DNA from: Pseudomonas asgharzadehiana
GTDB taxonomy: Bacteria > Pseudomonadota > Gammaproteobacteria > Pseudomonadales > Pseudomonadaceae
Length of the DNA: 64,000 bases
Direction: 5' to 3'
Assembly (NCBI RefSeq): GCF_019139815.1
Contig: NZ_CP077079.1
Span: 4,836,001-4,900,000, forward strand
Both the position numbers and the translations under genes were made by a program. Positions 51,284 through 62,937 of the stretch are shown here, one piece after another (position 1 is the first letter of the stretch; each line of letters begins with the position of its first letter). The notes under the pieces are model-generated. The model did not search any database, had not been told where the DNA came from, and saw only the letters and a program-made list of their open reading frames with translations.

Positions 51284-51420
51284 CTTGGGACTCCATCGGT
51301 ATAGGGCAAAACAGCAGTATGAGCCATGGCCCACGATGCGGCGAAGGTGAAACCGAATAGCGGTGCTGCGTCCTACGCCAGTTCAACACTGGAGACGACG
51401 AGCGAGTGATCGGCATTCTA

Positions 51421-51457
51421 ACGACAGGCCGGAAGCCGATATTTCCTCAATGCGACA
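51421..51457 (-). promoter_or_regulatory. ArgR half-sites upstream of aotJ
   Basis: Minus-strand TGTCGC-N8-AA at 51457 leftwards and TGTCGT at 51426 leftwards, 31 bp (three turns) apart and 140-175 bp before the aotJ start. They should make the importer arginine-inducible. Confidence 0.6.
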
Positions 51458-51780
51458 ACAATTTACAGAAGCACCGAGAAAGCGGTTCCAGCTCATTGAC
51501 AGCCCCTGAATTTTATGCAGAGACAAAAGACACTAAACCTGTAGACGCTGCAAATTGCGGGCCTATTATTCGCAAACCCTTCTAGCACGGCAAGTGTGGC
51601 GTTTGATCTTATTTGCGGGGGTGTCTAAAACGCGGTTTTTCGCGGCGCGGGCGTAGCGCTTTGCCTCATGTTTGGGCGCAGGGTTACACATTTGCGCCGC
51701 TCGGTAACATTCAGAAACCTCCTACGTGAAAAACCGATATTTATTGGACTGGTCATGAGCCTGACCTGAAATGCAGCCCA
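51458..51780. other. Gene-free region upstream of the aot operon
   Basis: About 320 bp with no ORF of coding character and no motif I can name beyond the ArgR sites to its left. A REPIN begins at its right end. Confidence 0.4.
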
Positions 51781-51871
51781 AATGTGGAAGGGGGCTTGCT
51801 CCCGATTGCAGTGTGTCAGCCAACACCTAGGTCACTGGACCTCCGCTATCGGAGCAAGCTCCCTCCCACAG
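51781..51871. repeat. REPIN downstream of acsA
   Basis: Arms AATGTGGAAGGGGGCTTGCTCCC and GGAGCAAGCTCCCTCCCACA, both with base changes from the others in the window. This is the most diverged complete copy here. Confidence 0.8.
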
Positions 51872-51895
51872 GGGATCTTCGTGGTTTCGAGAACG

Positions 51896-51933
51896 CACAA
51901 AAAAGCCCCAGCCGGCTCATGCCGAATGGGGCT
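51896..51933 (-). terminator. Terminator of acsA
   Basis: AGCCCCA/TGGGGCT stem with an inner GCCGG/ tTCGGC pairing; the minus strand continues into a T-run (A's at 51898-51903). Confidence 0.85.
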
Positions 51934-51952
51934 CTTTGCCACCTAGCCCGCG

Positions 51953-53908
<1,956 letters not shown>

Positions 53909-54305
53909 CTTTCTTACCTCGGTGACAATAGTTGTTTTTGTATGGCCCTGTTGTAGCCGGGGCCGGCCTATAGAACCATTCGACGATGGTAGTAACAAGC
54001 CCCTACAAATTGCCCCGGTATCCAGCTTTGGCGCTCTGGCCCGCGGCCTGCGGCGCTTCGACGGTTTGTGAAAAAACCTTTAACACGGGATTGTTACAAA
54101 AACCGCTAAAAGTGTTTATCAAAACCACGGGTATATGAATATAACCCCCACGCCTAAAATCAACTCCGCCAACAAGGCAATCTGATTAACACCGCAACAG
54201 CCCCCACGAAGGCAACGTTAATCCGAACTCCCAAACTTCAAGTTACGCACGCGGCCTCACAAGGGCCCCGTGACCCCTTTCGCCCCAAAGAAGGTAAGTA
54301 AAGAA
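53909..54305. other. 397-bp divergent promoter region of acsA and the DUF2790 gene
   Basis: AT-rich in its right half with no coding ORF. It must hold the acsA promoter (acetate control) and that of the small gene at 54306. No specific operator was recognised. Confidence 0.4.
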
Positions 54306-54575
54306 ATGAAAGTTCTAGTAGCAATGGCCCTCAGCAGCCTGTTTGCCACCACCGTCTTGGCCGACGAAGCCCCGACCGAGCTGGCCGGCCAGAACGCCCC
54401 GATTGTTGAGGACTACACCTACAGCACGCACTTGGATGTCGCCAAAGTAGTGTCCATGAGTAATATCCCGGAAGTCTGCGAAGTTGTACCGGTGAAGATG
54501 GAATATGAAGACTCGCACGGCCAACGGCATATTCTTAATTATCACGTGATGGGCAATGGTTGCTCCAACGGGTAA
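54306..54575 (+). CDS. Exported DUF2790 family protein
   Basis: 89 residues from ATG 54306 (GAAGG upstream): signal peptide MKVLVAMALSSLFATTVLA, then the DUF2790 core YSTHLDVAKVVSMSNIPEVC and a second Cys near the end (GNGCSNG), probably a disulfide in the periplasm. Such proteins occur in several copies in Pseudomonas, often metal- or stress-responsive; function unknown. Confidence 0.85.
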   Translation: MKVLVAMALSSLFATTVLADEAPTELAGQNAPIVEDYTYSTHLDVAKVVSMSNIPEVCEVVPVKMEYEDSHGQRHILNYHVMGNGCSNG

Positions 54576-54641
54576 TGAGTTTTCAAGTTGAATGCTTGCT
54601 CGCCGCAAGAAATCGTTCTTGCGGCAAAGGCCCAGCCTCTT

Positions 54642-54885
54642 TTATCGCCCCAGCCGCGCGACGTTCATAAACCGACGAGCAGGCTTGCCTGTGGTGCGAT
54701 CATCCGGCAACCCCCAGTACACCACGCCTGTGCATATCAGGCAGAACGGTGCCAGCGCCAACATGCCAAGGTAGGTGTTGCCGCCTACATCGTTGATGTA
54801 GCCCACCAGCAACGGCGCGACCATCCCACTGAGCTGCCCCACCGTATTCACGGCGGCAATCCCCCCGGCGATAGCAATGCTGCGG
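54642..54885 (-). pseudogene. C-terminal fragment of an MFS transporter fused to an aconitase remnant
   Basis: About 80 residues: SIAIAGGIAAVNTVGQLSG, then PLLVGYINDVGGNTYLGMLA, LAPFCLICTGVVYWGLPD, typical of the last two helices of tartrate/phthalate-type MFS permeases. It follows in frame, without a start codon, the aconitase motif ending SAINR, so a deletion removed the start of the transporter and the end of the dehydratase. Confidence 0.75.
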
Positions 54886-56327
54886 TTGATCGCACTCACC
54901 GTTACTTGGTCCGCGCGCGTGGATGACCCCGGCCCACAGTTCGCGCAGGCGCCACACCCGGGCATGATCATTTCGACGCCCAGGCGCTCGAAGGTGGCCA
55001 GGTAGCCCTTTTCGATGCAGTAGTCGCGAACTGCCAGCGTGCCATATTGCAGGTAGAGCCGGGTGCGCTCATGCAGGGACAAGCCCTGGGCCTCAGGCGC
55101 GAACAGTCGATCGCCAACCGCTCTTTGTACTCGGCCTGCGCATCGCTGAATAACCACCCTTCCAATTCAATAGCCACGCCCCGGCGCTCAAGGATGAAAT
55201 CGACAGTTTTCTGGTCGGGCTGCACGATACCGGTGAACCCGCCCAGCTCCGCCACCATATTGGTCAACGTGGCCCGCTCATCAATGGACATGGCCCGCAC
55301 CGCTTCGCCGGTGTACTCGAACACCGCGCCAATCCCATGGCCCTGACGAATGAATGCCAGGCTCAGCAACTGCAGTACCACGTCCTTGGCGGTAACCCCC
55401 GGCACAAGCCGGCCATTGAGCTCGACACGGATGATCTCGGGCACCCGGCAACGGATGTAACCCGTGGCCCAACTGTTGGCAATGTCGGTGGCGCCGGCCC
55501 CGAAGGCCAGGCAGCCCAGCGCGCCGGAGTGCGGGGAATGTGAGTCGGTACCGACGACGACCTGACCGGGCAGCGCGTACTTCTCGGTCATCAAGGCGTG
55601 ACAGATACCCTCCGAGCCAGGCCTGTCGTGCAATGCGCCGTGCTCGATCACCGGGTAGCGCCGTACAAACGCGTGATGGGCGCTGGCCAGCCCACCGACC
55701 GCAGCGAGCAGGTTGTCTCGCACATGGGCCACACTCTGGCTGGCCAGGATGAGATGGTCTTGAAAAGCAATAATTTCATGGGCACGCACCAGCGCCACAT
55801 CGTCACCAAAAGCGTCGTGCATCAAGTGCGCGCACATCCCGGTGAAGTAATCGTGGCTAAAACGCCAGTCCGCCGAGATAAATACGCCATCCCCTTTCGC
55901 CACCGCCTTATCAGGCCCGAGGCGACGACGCTCGATGATCTTTTCGACCAACGTGAGAGGCCGGCTGCTCGGGAGCGGGTTGAACACGTTGCCATCACGC
56001 GACGGCAAGTGGGCTGGATTCGCGCGAAGAGCCCTTGCCATAACGCTTGCCTGCCACCGTGACCGTGAACCCGCCCGCCTGAACCGCAAAATTGCCGATC
56101 GGGCACACGCCTTCAACCTTGAAGCCCACGTAGGGAAACTCACCCAGCCGCGCGTCATAGGTCATCATGACGACCACGGGCGTGATTTCATCGGTGGAAA
56201 TATCATCACGCAGTGGCAGCGCAGCGGTCAGCGTGATGTCGTGCCCCTGGAGCTGGGCACGAACGGCCTCGCAGTGGCTGGATAAAAACAGGATGCGTCC
56301 TTCAAAGCGCAGGGGTGTTTTAGCCAT
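54886..56327 (-). pseudogene. Decayed aconitase/isopropylmalate-isomerase-like gene
   Basis: Begins at ATG 56327 with a swivel domain (AALPLRDDISTDEITPVVVM; RYGKGSSRES, the substrate-binding Ser/Arg) and goes out of frame near 56000. The next frame carries the catalytic domain (LVEKIIERRRLG; VVVGTDSHSPHSGALGCLAFG with the first cluster Cys). It shifts again near 55100, after KERLAIDCS, returning to the first frame for PGCGACANCGPGSSTRADQV, with the other two Fe-S cysteines. It then runs into the MFS fragment. Some residues between swivel and catalytic domains also seem lost. Substrate unknown; a C5-C6 tricarboxylate is likely from the family. Confidence 0.78.
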
Positions 56328-56420
56328 ATGCCCTCTCCTTTTGAGAGCGAGACTAAACTTCGACCCGTTTAACGGTAGTGATCATTGCTCAGCACACCCA
56401 TCACCAAATAGCGGTGCTCC

Positions 56421-57337
56421 ATGCAATCAATCTGGCGATTTGACCCCACCTCCTTGAAGCTCTTCATTGCCGCCTGCGAATTGGGCAGCATTGCGCGCGC
56501 CGCGGAACGAGAAAACAGGGTGGCCTCGGCGGTGAGCAAACGCATTGCGGAACTGGAAGAAGCCGTTGGCACCCCCTTGTTCTATCGGCACAAAAAAGGC
56601 ATCACCGCCACGCCTGCCGGCCAGTGCCTGTTTGAACACGCAACGCGGGTCGTCGATGACTTATTGCAGATGAGCGCGCAGATGTCCGGCTTCGCCAAGG
56701 GCCGACGCGGCATATCAGGATCGGCGCGAACCGCTCCAGCATCATTCAGTTCCTGCCCCACGACCTTCGCGCCTTCCGTACGGAGTACCCCGGTATTGAA
56801 ATAGCACTGGAGGAACAGACCAGCGAAGAGGTCCTGGAATCGGTGCTCGGCAATCAACATGAACTGGGTATTGGCACGGGCCTGTGCGACGCGGTAGAGC
56901 GCGGGCTGCAGGTGCATGATTACCACTGGGACGAACTGGTGCTGATGGTGCCGATGGGCCACCCGTTGTGCCAGCATCGCGTGATCGCCTTTTCAGACAG
57001 CCTGTCGTTCCGCCATATCGCCCTGCACACGGACAGCCCGCTGTACCGAATGCTGGACCACGCGGCCCGCAGCGACAGCCAAACGATCCAGTACGACGTG
57101 CATGTAAAGAGCTTCGATGCGGTGTGCTGGATGATCCAGGCACACATGGGTATCGCCGTCATTCCCCGCAAAGCGGTCAGCTACACCGACGGGCCGGGGC
57201 TGGTCAGCATCGGGTTGAGCGACAGTTGGGCGTCCAGGCGCTTTCACATCATCACCCGGCCCACGCCGTATCAATCGGCGGCATGCAGAAGCCTGCTGCA
57301 GTTTCTGCGCGCTCAAATACCCGGCCCTGCACATTGA
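56421..57337 (+). pseudogene. LysR-family regulator, broken by a one-base deletion
   Basis: N-terminal HTH is intact (LKLFIAACELGSIARAAERE; AVSKRIAELEEAVGTPLFYR). At 56712 one base is missing: the frame passes from RRGI into noise, while the next frame continues IRIGANRSSIIQFLPHDLRA through the substrate-binding domain to the stop at 57337. It is divergent from the dehydratase remnant, whose regulator it presumably was. Confidence 0.82.
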
Positions 57338-57795
57338 GCCCTACCCCGCCAACTGCCCGATTTACAGGGCTGGCGCCTGCATGCGGCAAATGCCCACTGA
57401 AATCTCGTCACCGTCCGTCAAAAAATTCCTACCCCGCCAACCCCTGTAAACCCGCACTCCGGGTAAAAAAGTCTTCATTTTGTGCGCGCGCCGAGACCAT
57501 CCGCCGCAACACAGCGCCGATTTTTTCCCTATAATGCGCGGGTAAATCGGGCCTGCAATATCCCATTACATTGGGACGAAGAGCCAGACCTGAGGCCTCC
57601 GCTGGAGCAAGCGCGCACCGCTCCGCACCTCAAGCCTCACGCAGAGTACCCGTAACCCTATTCCGTTTAATGCCTGCGCGAGCTGCTGCAACAAACGATT
57701 CCTTAAGATCCACCGCGGCCTCAGGGCCGTGTGAACACCCAACCACGCGGTTTCACACGGGCACCTTTGAGCCCTCACGCAGGAGACGACACGTC
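57338..57795. other. 458-bp upstream region of nrdB
   Basis: No gene. A good -10 (TATAAT, 57530-57535) lies within an inverted repeat CCGATTT (57517-57523)/AAATCGG (57544-57550). It shows that nrdB has its own promoter about 260 bp upstream. I found no clear NrdR or DnaA box here, unlike at nrdA. Confidence 0.5.
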
Positions 57796-59046
57796 ATGCT
57801 GAGCTGGGACGAATTCGACAAAGAAGAAGAAGGCGAAGTAGCCGCTAAAGGCGCCAACGCCGGCCACGCCACCGAAGCCAACATGGACCGCCTCGACGGT
57901 GCCGGCGCCGCTGCCGCCGTCGAAGCCCGCGCCGTCACCGCCAACGACTCCGCCGCCATCATCCGCGCCAAGGCTGCCCTGGACAAACTCGACGTCGCCG
58001 AAGGCCTCGCCGAACTCGAAGGCGCCTCCGCCCGCGTCGCCGTTGACGAAAAACGCATGATCAACTGCCGCGCCGACCTCAACCAACTCGTGCCCTTCAA
58101 GTACGACTGGGCCTGGCAGAAGTACCTCGACGGCTGCGCCAACCACTGGATGCCGCAAGAGGTCAACATGACCGCCGACATCGCCCTGTGGAAAAACCCC
58201 GAAGGCCTCACCGACGACGAACGCCGCATCGTCATGCGCAACCTGGGCTTCTTCTCCACCGCCGACTCGCTGGTCGCCAACAACCTGGTGCTGGCCGTGT
58301 ACCGCCTGATCACCAACCCGGAGTGCCGCCAGTACATCCTGCGCCAGGCCTTCGAAGAAGCGATCCACACCCACGCCTACCAGTACTGCATCGAATCGCT
58401 GGCCATGGATGAAGGCGAGATCTTCAACATGTACCACGAGATCCCATCGGTGGCTAAAAAGGCCGCGTGGGGCCTGAAATACACCCGCTCGATCTCCGAC
58501 CCCAAGTTCGAAACCGGCACCGTCGACACCGACAAAGAACTGCTGCGCAACTTGGTCGCCTACTACTGCGTACTGGAAGGCATCTTCTTCTACTGCGGCT
58601 TCACCCAGATCCTCTCCATGGGCCGCCGCAACAAAATGACCGGCGTGGCCGAGCAGTTCCAGTACATCCTGCGCGATGAGTCGATGCACCTGAACTTCGG
58701 TATCGACGTGATCAACCAGATCAAAATCGAAAACCCGCATTTGTGGGATGCCGAGATGAAGGAAGAAGCGACCCAGATGATCCTGCAAGGGACTCAGTTG
58801 GAGATCGAATATGCGCGTGACACCATGCCGCGTGGGGTGCTGGGGATGAATGCGGCGATGATGGAGGATTACCTCAAGTTCATCGCGAATCGTCGTTTGT
58901 CGCAGATTGGGCTGAAGGAAGAGTATCCAGGCACGACCAACCCGTTCCCGTGGATGAGCGAGATTATGGATTTGAAGAAAGAGAAGAATTTCTTTGAGAC
59001 CCGTGTGATTGAGTACCAGACCGGCGGCGCGCTGAGCTGGGATTGA
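57796..59046 (+). CDS. nrdB: Class Ia ribonucleoside-diphosphate reductase, beta subunit
   Basis: 416 residues from [20 protein letters not shown], start ATG 57796 behind AGGAG. Helical diiron protein with ligands in [17 protein letters not shown] and [13 protein letters not shown], and the C-terminus [17 protein letters not shown] that docks on NrdA. It holds the radical cofactor. About 110 extra N-terminal residues rich in Ala/Glu compared with E. coli NrdB. Not linked to nrdA. Confidence 0.96.
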   Translation: MLSWDEFDKEEEGEVAAKGANAGHATEANMDRLDGAGAAAAVEARAVTANDSAAIIRAKAALDKLDVAEGLAELEGASARVAVDEKRMINCRADLNQLVPFKYDWAWQKYLDGCANHWMPQEVNMTADIALWKNPEGLTDDERRIVMRNLGFFSTADSLVANNLVLAVYRLITNPECRQYILRQAFEEAIHTHAYQYCIESLAMDEGEIFNMYHEIPSVAKKAAWGLKYTRSISDPKFETGTVDTDKELLRNLVAYYCVLEGIFFYCGFTQILSMGRRNKMTGVAEQFQYILRDESMHLNFGIDVINQIKIENPHLWDAEMKEEATQMILQGTQLEIEYARDTMPRGVLGMNAAMMEDYLKFIANRRLSQIGLKEEYPGTTNPFPWMSEIMDLKKEKNFFETRVIEYQTGGALSWD

Positions 59047-59063
59047 AGTTACAAACACCAGAT

Positions 59064-59092
59064 AGAGCCGCCCATGGGCGGCTCTTTTTTTA
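59064..59092 (+). terminator. Terminator of nrdB
   Basis: Perfect palindrome with arms AGAGCCGCCCA/TGGGCGGCTCT followed by a T-run. Confidence 0.92.
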
Positions 59093-59122
59093 TATATGGA
59101 AGTTAGAAGGTCCAATCAGCAC

Positions 59123-59632
59123 ATGGAAATGCTCTACGCCACCCTAATCATAATCGCGTCAATCGGACTGGCTACCTGGATGTTTCTCGGTGGGTTTGTC
59201 TTCAGAAAACCGTTCGTTCTCTGCGTCATGGGTTTTGTCCTGGCCCTCGCCGGCGGATACCTTTCCTACAGTTTGCAAGAAGCCGCCGATAACGCCGAAG
59301 TCGCTAAGTACTTTAGCGACCTTAAGCTGGCCGCCGCACTTGTCAGCTACACCATCGCAGCTGCCGGCGGAAGTTTGATTGCAAGCGGCATCCTATTGAA
59401 AGCCCAGCATCTAGCCAAAGCGGATAAACACTCTGCAAAGGCTGCCGTGAGGCTGGTTTACAACCACATCGCGATGATCCAACAGCATGCGCAGCGGCTA
59501 TTGGATAACCCCACGAAGCTATCGATAGCACAGCGGAGAGAACAGCTTGACGACCTGCGCTGTCGGTTGTGCGTGCAACAAACTGCGTTGGACAAGGCCC
59601 TTGAACGGCTGGAACAAATGGACTACCCATAA
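59123..59632 (+). CDS. Small membrane protein, unknown
   Basis: 169 residues from ATG 59123 (AGAAGG upstream). Three hydrophobic segments (TLIIIASIGLATWMFLGGFV; FVLCVMGFVLALAGGYLSY; LAAALVSYTIAAAGGSLIAS) then a helical, coiled-coil-like cytoplasmic C-terminus (LDDLRCRLCVQQTALDKALE). No domain recognised. Its end overlaps the HNH remnant, suggesting it was brought in beside or over the older gene. Confidence 0.7.
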   Translation: MEMLYATLIIIASIGLATWMFLGGFVFRKPFVLCVMGFVLALAGGYLSYSLQEAADNAEVAKYFSDLKLAAALVSYTIAAAGGSLIASGILLKAQHLAKADKHSAKAAVRLVYNHIAMIQQHAQRLLDNPTKLSIAQRREQLDDLRCRLCVQQTALDKALERLEQMDYP

Positions 59633-59810
59633 ACGTTTGCCATTCCTCGAAGTACATCACGTCAAGCACCTGGCCCAGAAGGGTTCGGATCGCATCACCA
59701 ATGCTGTAGCCTTGTGCCCCAATTGCCATCAGCGTCGTCACCGGTCGAGTGATCGGGAGGCTTTCACCGAAGGGCTTTACGCCAAAATCGGAAGATTGGC
59801 ACGGGAGTAG
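59631..59810 (+). pseudogene. C-terminal remnant of an HNH endonuclease
   Basis: About 60 residues with the HNH core: LPFLEVHHVKHLAQKGSDRI, TNAVALCPNCHQRRH and a natural C-terminus. It lacks the first part of the protein and any start codon with ribosome site. Relatives are McrA-like proteins of about 250 residues with EVHHxxPL..GG.D...N...LC..CH. Confidence 0.78.
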
Positions 59811-59869
59811 ACTCCTGCTGTCACAGCTGATGCACGTTCAAAACTATTAGATAGGACCGAGGCCAACCC

Positions 59870-60529
59870 GTGAACCCAGACATGCTCGAAGCCGGCCCCG
59901 TTGATGCCAAAGTACTTTCCGTCTTTGACTTCGACGGCACCCTCACCCACCACGACAGTTTTGTGCCCTTCCTCAAGTTTGCCTTTGGCCCCGGCGAGTT
60001 TTATGGCCGGATGGTCAAGCTGGCGGTGCCGGGGCTGCGCTTTTTGGTGCGGCAGATCAGCCGGGATGAGTTGAAGGCGCAGTTGATCCGCACCTTTATG
60101 ACGGGGGTGGAGAAGACGTGGGTGCAGCAGAAGGCCGAGGAGTATTGCCAGCGCAATTGGGCGCGGTTGATGCGCCCGGCGGGGGTGTTGTCGGTGGAGC
60201 AGGAGTTGGGCTCGGGGGCGGTGGTGACGCTGTGTTCGGCGTCGCCGGCGTTGGTGTTGCAGCCGTTTGCCGATCGGCTTGGCATCCGCTTGATCGGCAC
60301 TGAGCTTGAAGTGGTGGATGGGGTGTTGACCGGCAAGCTCACCGGGAATAATTGCCGCTGTGAGAACAAGGTGCTGCGGCTCGAAGCGGTGTATGGCGAC
60401 CTGGGGGAGTACCGGCTCAGGGCCTGGGGCGATACGCGCGGGGACCGGGAGTTGCTGGCGGCGGCGCAGGACGCGCATTTTCGGCATTTTCATGCGAAGA
60501 AGAAAAAGCGGGCTCGGTTGCAGCGCTAA
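59870..60529 (+). CDS. HAD-superfamily phosphatase (subfamily IB)
   Basis: 219 residues from GTG 59870 (GAGG 8 bp upstream). Nucleophile motif VFDFDGTLTHHDSF, second motif CSASP, and GDTRGDRELLAAA as the acid motif. Helical cap typical of SerB-like and CicA-like enzymes. It probably hydrolyses a small phosphorylated metabolite; substrate unknown. Ends in a lysine/arginine-rich tail (HAKKKKRARLQR). Confidence 0.88.
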   Translation: MNPDMLEAGPVDAKVLSVFDFDGTLTHHDSFVPFLKFAFGPGEFYGRMVKLAVPGLRFLVRQISRDELKAQLIRTFMTGVEKTWVQQKAEEYCQRNWARLMRPAGVLSVEQELGSGAVVTLCSASPALVLQPFADRLGIRLIGTELEVVDGVLTGKLTGNNCRCENKVLRLEAVYGDLGEYRLRAWGDTRGDRELLAAAQDAHFRHFHAKKKKRARLQR

Positions 60530-60644
60530 TGCGGTGGCGGGGTTGGCGGTAGCTTCGCTGGGGGCCGTAAGCCTGTACATTCGATCGCTGCAATGACCGA
60601 TATCTGCGTAATATCCAGCGAAACTTCTCCCGGACCCAAGCCCC

Positions 60645-61592
60645 ATGAAATTCGATACGGCCTACAGCCTGAGCCTCGATGACAAGCTGTCGATCTACGA
60701 CGTCCGAGAGCTGAATTTCGATGAAACCGCAGCCTACGACTCCGAACAGGATAGCTTCCTCTGCCCCAACGACGCCTGCCGTGGGGCGTTCGATACGGGC
60801 AATGCACTGGGCACCTTCAACGCGAAAAACGTCAATTATGTGCGCACGCCGCATTTCAAGAACAAAACCAGCACCCGGCATATCGAAGGCTGCCGCTATG
60901 CCAGTACGCACAAGGCCGCTGCGGGTGAAAATGACGACGAGCGCGAGGACAACTTCCCGTCGGAATGGGTGCTGACGCGGCGTCAGTACCCACGCAAACC
61001 CGCACCCGCCGGTACCGAAGGAAGCCTCCCACAAGCCCACACGAAGGTGCCGTCACCTCAAGCAACCCCATCCCACGGCGCCAGCGACCATACCCCAGAT
61101 AAAACCAGCGTATTCGCCCACCCGGTGGAATGCTACGTGTCCAATATCGACGACAAGGATACGCTCAAGCGCATGCCGCTGAAGATCGGTGATCACACGG
61201 CGACCTATTGGGCTTTTTTCAAGAAAATCGAATACCTGCAAGACAACAAGGGCTTGATCTACTGGGGCAAGATCAAAGCGATCAAGGATTACACCAGCAG
61301 CTTTCGCATCGACTTCGAAAAGAAGGTATGGCACGACAAGAAGCCGTATTCGGTGAACGTCTACCTGAGCAAAAAACTCATCGACAACTACCGCAAGCGC
61401 ACCGCATTCCTGGAGCAGATCAAAGCCGCTGCGAGCAGTGAGCGGTCGCTGTATTGCTTCTTTTATGGAGTGACGCCCGAGCTGAAACAGGTGCCGAGCA
61501 AGAAGAACCCCGAGCAGACGTTCGGGGTGTTCAGCGCGAATATCGAGAACCTGGACCACCTGATTATTCGGGAGGCGCCGAGGGTCGAATAG
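60645..61592 (+). CDS. Unrecognised protein with CoiA-like zinc ribbon
   Basis: 315 residues. The N-terminal third has FLCPNDACRGAF, then PHFKNKTSTRHIEGC: a Cys-x4-Cys and His/His/Cys set resembling the zinc finger of competence protein CoiA and DUF6035-like proteins. A disordered Pro/Ser-rich linker (about 115-150) leads to an alpha/beta C-terminal domain (LIYWGKIKAIKDYTSSFRID; NVYLSKKLIDNYRKRTAFLE). No signal peptide. Single gene with no obvious operon partner. A nucleic-acid-linked role is only a guess from the ribbon. Confidence 0.68.
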   Translation: MKFDTAYSLSLDDKLSIYDVRELNFDETAAYDSEQDSFLCPNDACRGAFDTGNALGTFNAKNVNYVRTPHFKNKTSTRHIEGCRYASTHKAAAGENDDEREDNFPSEWVLTRRQYPRKPAPAGTEGSLPQAHTKVPSPQATPSHGASDHTPDKTSVFAHPVECYVSNIDDKDTLKRMPLKIGDHTATYWAFFKKIEYLQDNKGLIYWGKIKAIKDYTSSFRIDFEKKVWHDKKPYSVNVYLSKKLIDNYRKRTAFLEQIKAAASSERSLYCFFYGVTPELKQVPSKKNPEQTFGVFSANIENLDHLIIREAPRVE

Positions 61593-61698
61593 AGGGAGGC
61601 TGAAAAGCCATCAAAAAAATCCAGTTGATGAGCGGTCGAAACAACTGTACAAAAACACAGTATAGTTTGCCCTCCCCGTCGAACCCTGGAGAAACCCG

Positions 61699-61986
61699 AT
61701 GTCCTCTCTGGCAATGAGCTCTTTTGTAGAACAGCAGATCGTCCTGCACCAATTCACCGCCAAACATAGCGCACAGGCCCGGCTCATGCTGGGCTGGAGC
61801 CGCGAAGACCTGGCCCGTCACGCGGGCGTCGCGGTCGAATCGGTTCAACAGTTTGAAGGCCTTGGCGAGGTGGATGACAAAACCCGTCTGGCCCTGGCGT
61901 TTCGGCTGGAAGCAGAAGGGCTGGTATTTTTTCCAGGGTTTGCGCCGGGGTGGGGAATGAGGGCCGACGCCAGGTGCGCAGGCTAA
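61699..61986 (+). CDS. Small XRE-like helix-turn-helix protein
   Basis: 95 residues from ATG 61699 (GGAG 7 bp upstream). The HTH is seen in ARLMLGWSREDLARHAGVAV and ESVQQFEGLGEVDDKTRLAL, the XRE-type fold with short loops. Likely a DNA-binding regulator; neither a toxin nor an antitoxin partner is visible next to it. Confidence 0.7.
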   Translation: MSSLAMSSFVEQQIVLHQFTAKHSAQARLMLGWSREDLARHAGVAVESVQQFEGLGEVDDKTRLALAFRLEAEGLVFFPGFAPGWGMRADARCAG

Positions 61987-62069
61987 ACCCCCCAGGTTTG
62001 ACGCCTACTTTGGCGGGGTTCGCTCCACGGCGTTGGAACACCGCGGGCACAATGATGGAGCCATTGGTT

Positions 62070-62855
62070 TCAGTGCCCAGGGTCAGGCGTGGGGTTGTTC
62101 AAACGCACGCTGCGATACCCCTGCACCACCACGGCCAGTGATTCCCTCGACCATCGCGCACCGTAGAACCACACCGTAGTGCCGCCCTCGAGTGGCTCGC
62201 CAAACCGTGGATACCCAGCCCAACACGCCTCATGGAACGCGGCACTCTGGCTGTCGGATACCAGGGCATCCAGCCGATACTCGTTCACCAGTTCGTCGAT
62301 TTCATTGTGGGTGTGCAGGTTGAACTGGAGGCTTGCATCAACCCGTCGTGCCGGTACCGGAACCAGCTTTACCCCGGCCCGACACAGGGTTTCCAGCGCC
62401 CGCGTGAAGGGCGGCCGGTGTGCGATAGACGTTTGATCAGGGCCACTCCCGTAGCAGTCGGCAAACCCTATGCGTTTGCCGGACAACCCGTAGACGGTCG
62501 TAAACGTGCAATTGTCTTGCACCGGCGGCACCGCCACCATGACTGGCTCCCTTGGGTCGACACCGTTCAAGGCGATCAGCGACAACGAGGGATCCCGCAT
62601 GGGCTTTATGGGAAGTGCCGGTGCGTCATAACCCGGGATCGGGACGCGGCTGTCGGCATGCACCTGAGGCAAGGGAACACCACCAAACGCAATGCTGGGC
62701 GGGCTCGCGGGTTCGACGGCGGAATGGCAGGTTGCCGTCGCCAGGCCGGTGGATTCCGTGAGCGCGGGCCCCCACGCTCCGATCTGACAACCCATGCCCG
62801 GCCACCCATATTTCTTACACTTGCCTTCCATCAGATCTGCCCCCTGAACACTCAT
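62070..62855 (-). CDS. Amidase-signature-like protein apparently lacking a catalytic core
   Basis: 261 residues. The second half resembles the C-terminal part of amidases: YGLSGKRIGFADCYGSGPDQ, LCRAGVKLVPVPARR, YRLDALVSDSQSAAFHEACW, YPRFGEPLEGGTTVWFYGAR. The Gly/Ser-rich stretch with the Ser-cis-Ser-Lys triad is absent; only fragments such as LIALNGVDPREPVM recall the region after it. It is either a degenerate remnant still open or a protein reduced to a non-catalytic role. Confidence 0.62.
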   Translation of the reverse strand: MSVQGADLMEGKCKKYGWPGMGCQIGAWGPALTESTGLATATCHSAVEPASPPSIAFGGVPLPQVHADSRVPIPGYDAPALPIKPMRDPSLSLIALNGVDPREPVMVAVPPVQDNCTFTTVYGLSGKRIGFADCYGSGPDQTSIAHRPPFTRALETLCRAGVKLVPVPARRVDASLQFNLHTHNEIDELVNEYRLDALVSDSQSAAFHEACWAGYPRFGEPLEGGTTVWFYGARWSRESLAVVVQGYRSVRLNNPTPDPGH

Positions 62856-62937
62856 TTTCGGGGATCATCGCACCCTTCATGGGCACGTGTCGCAGTCCTG
62901 AAACAGCTTGAAAACTCCTTTTTCCGATCCCCCCTCA

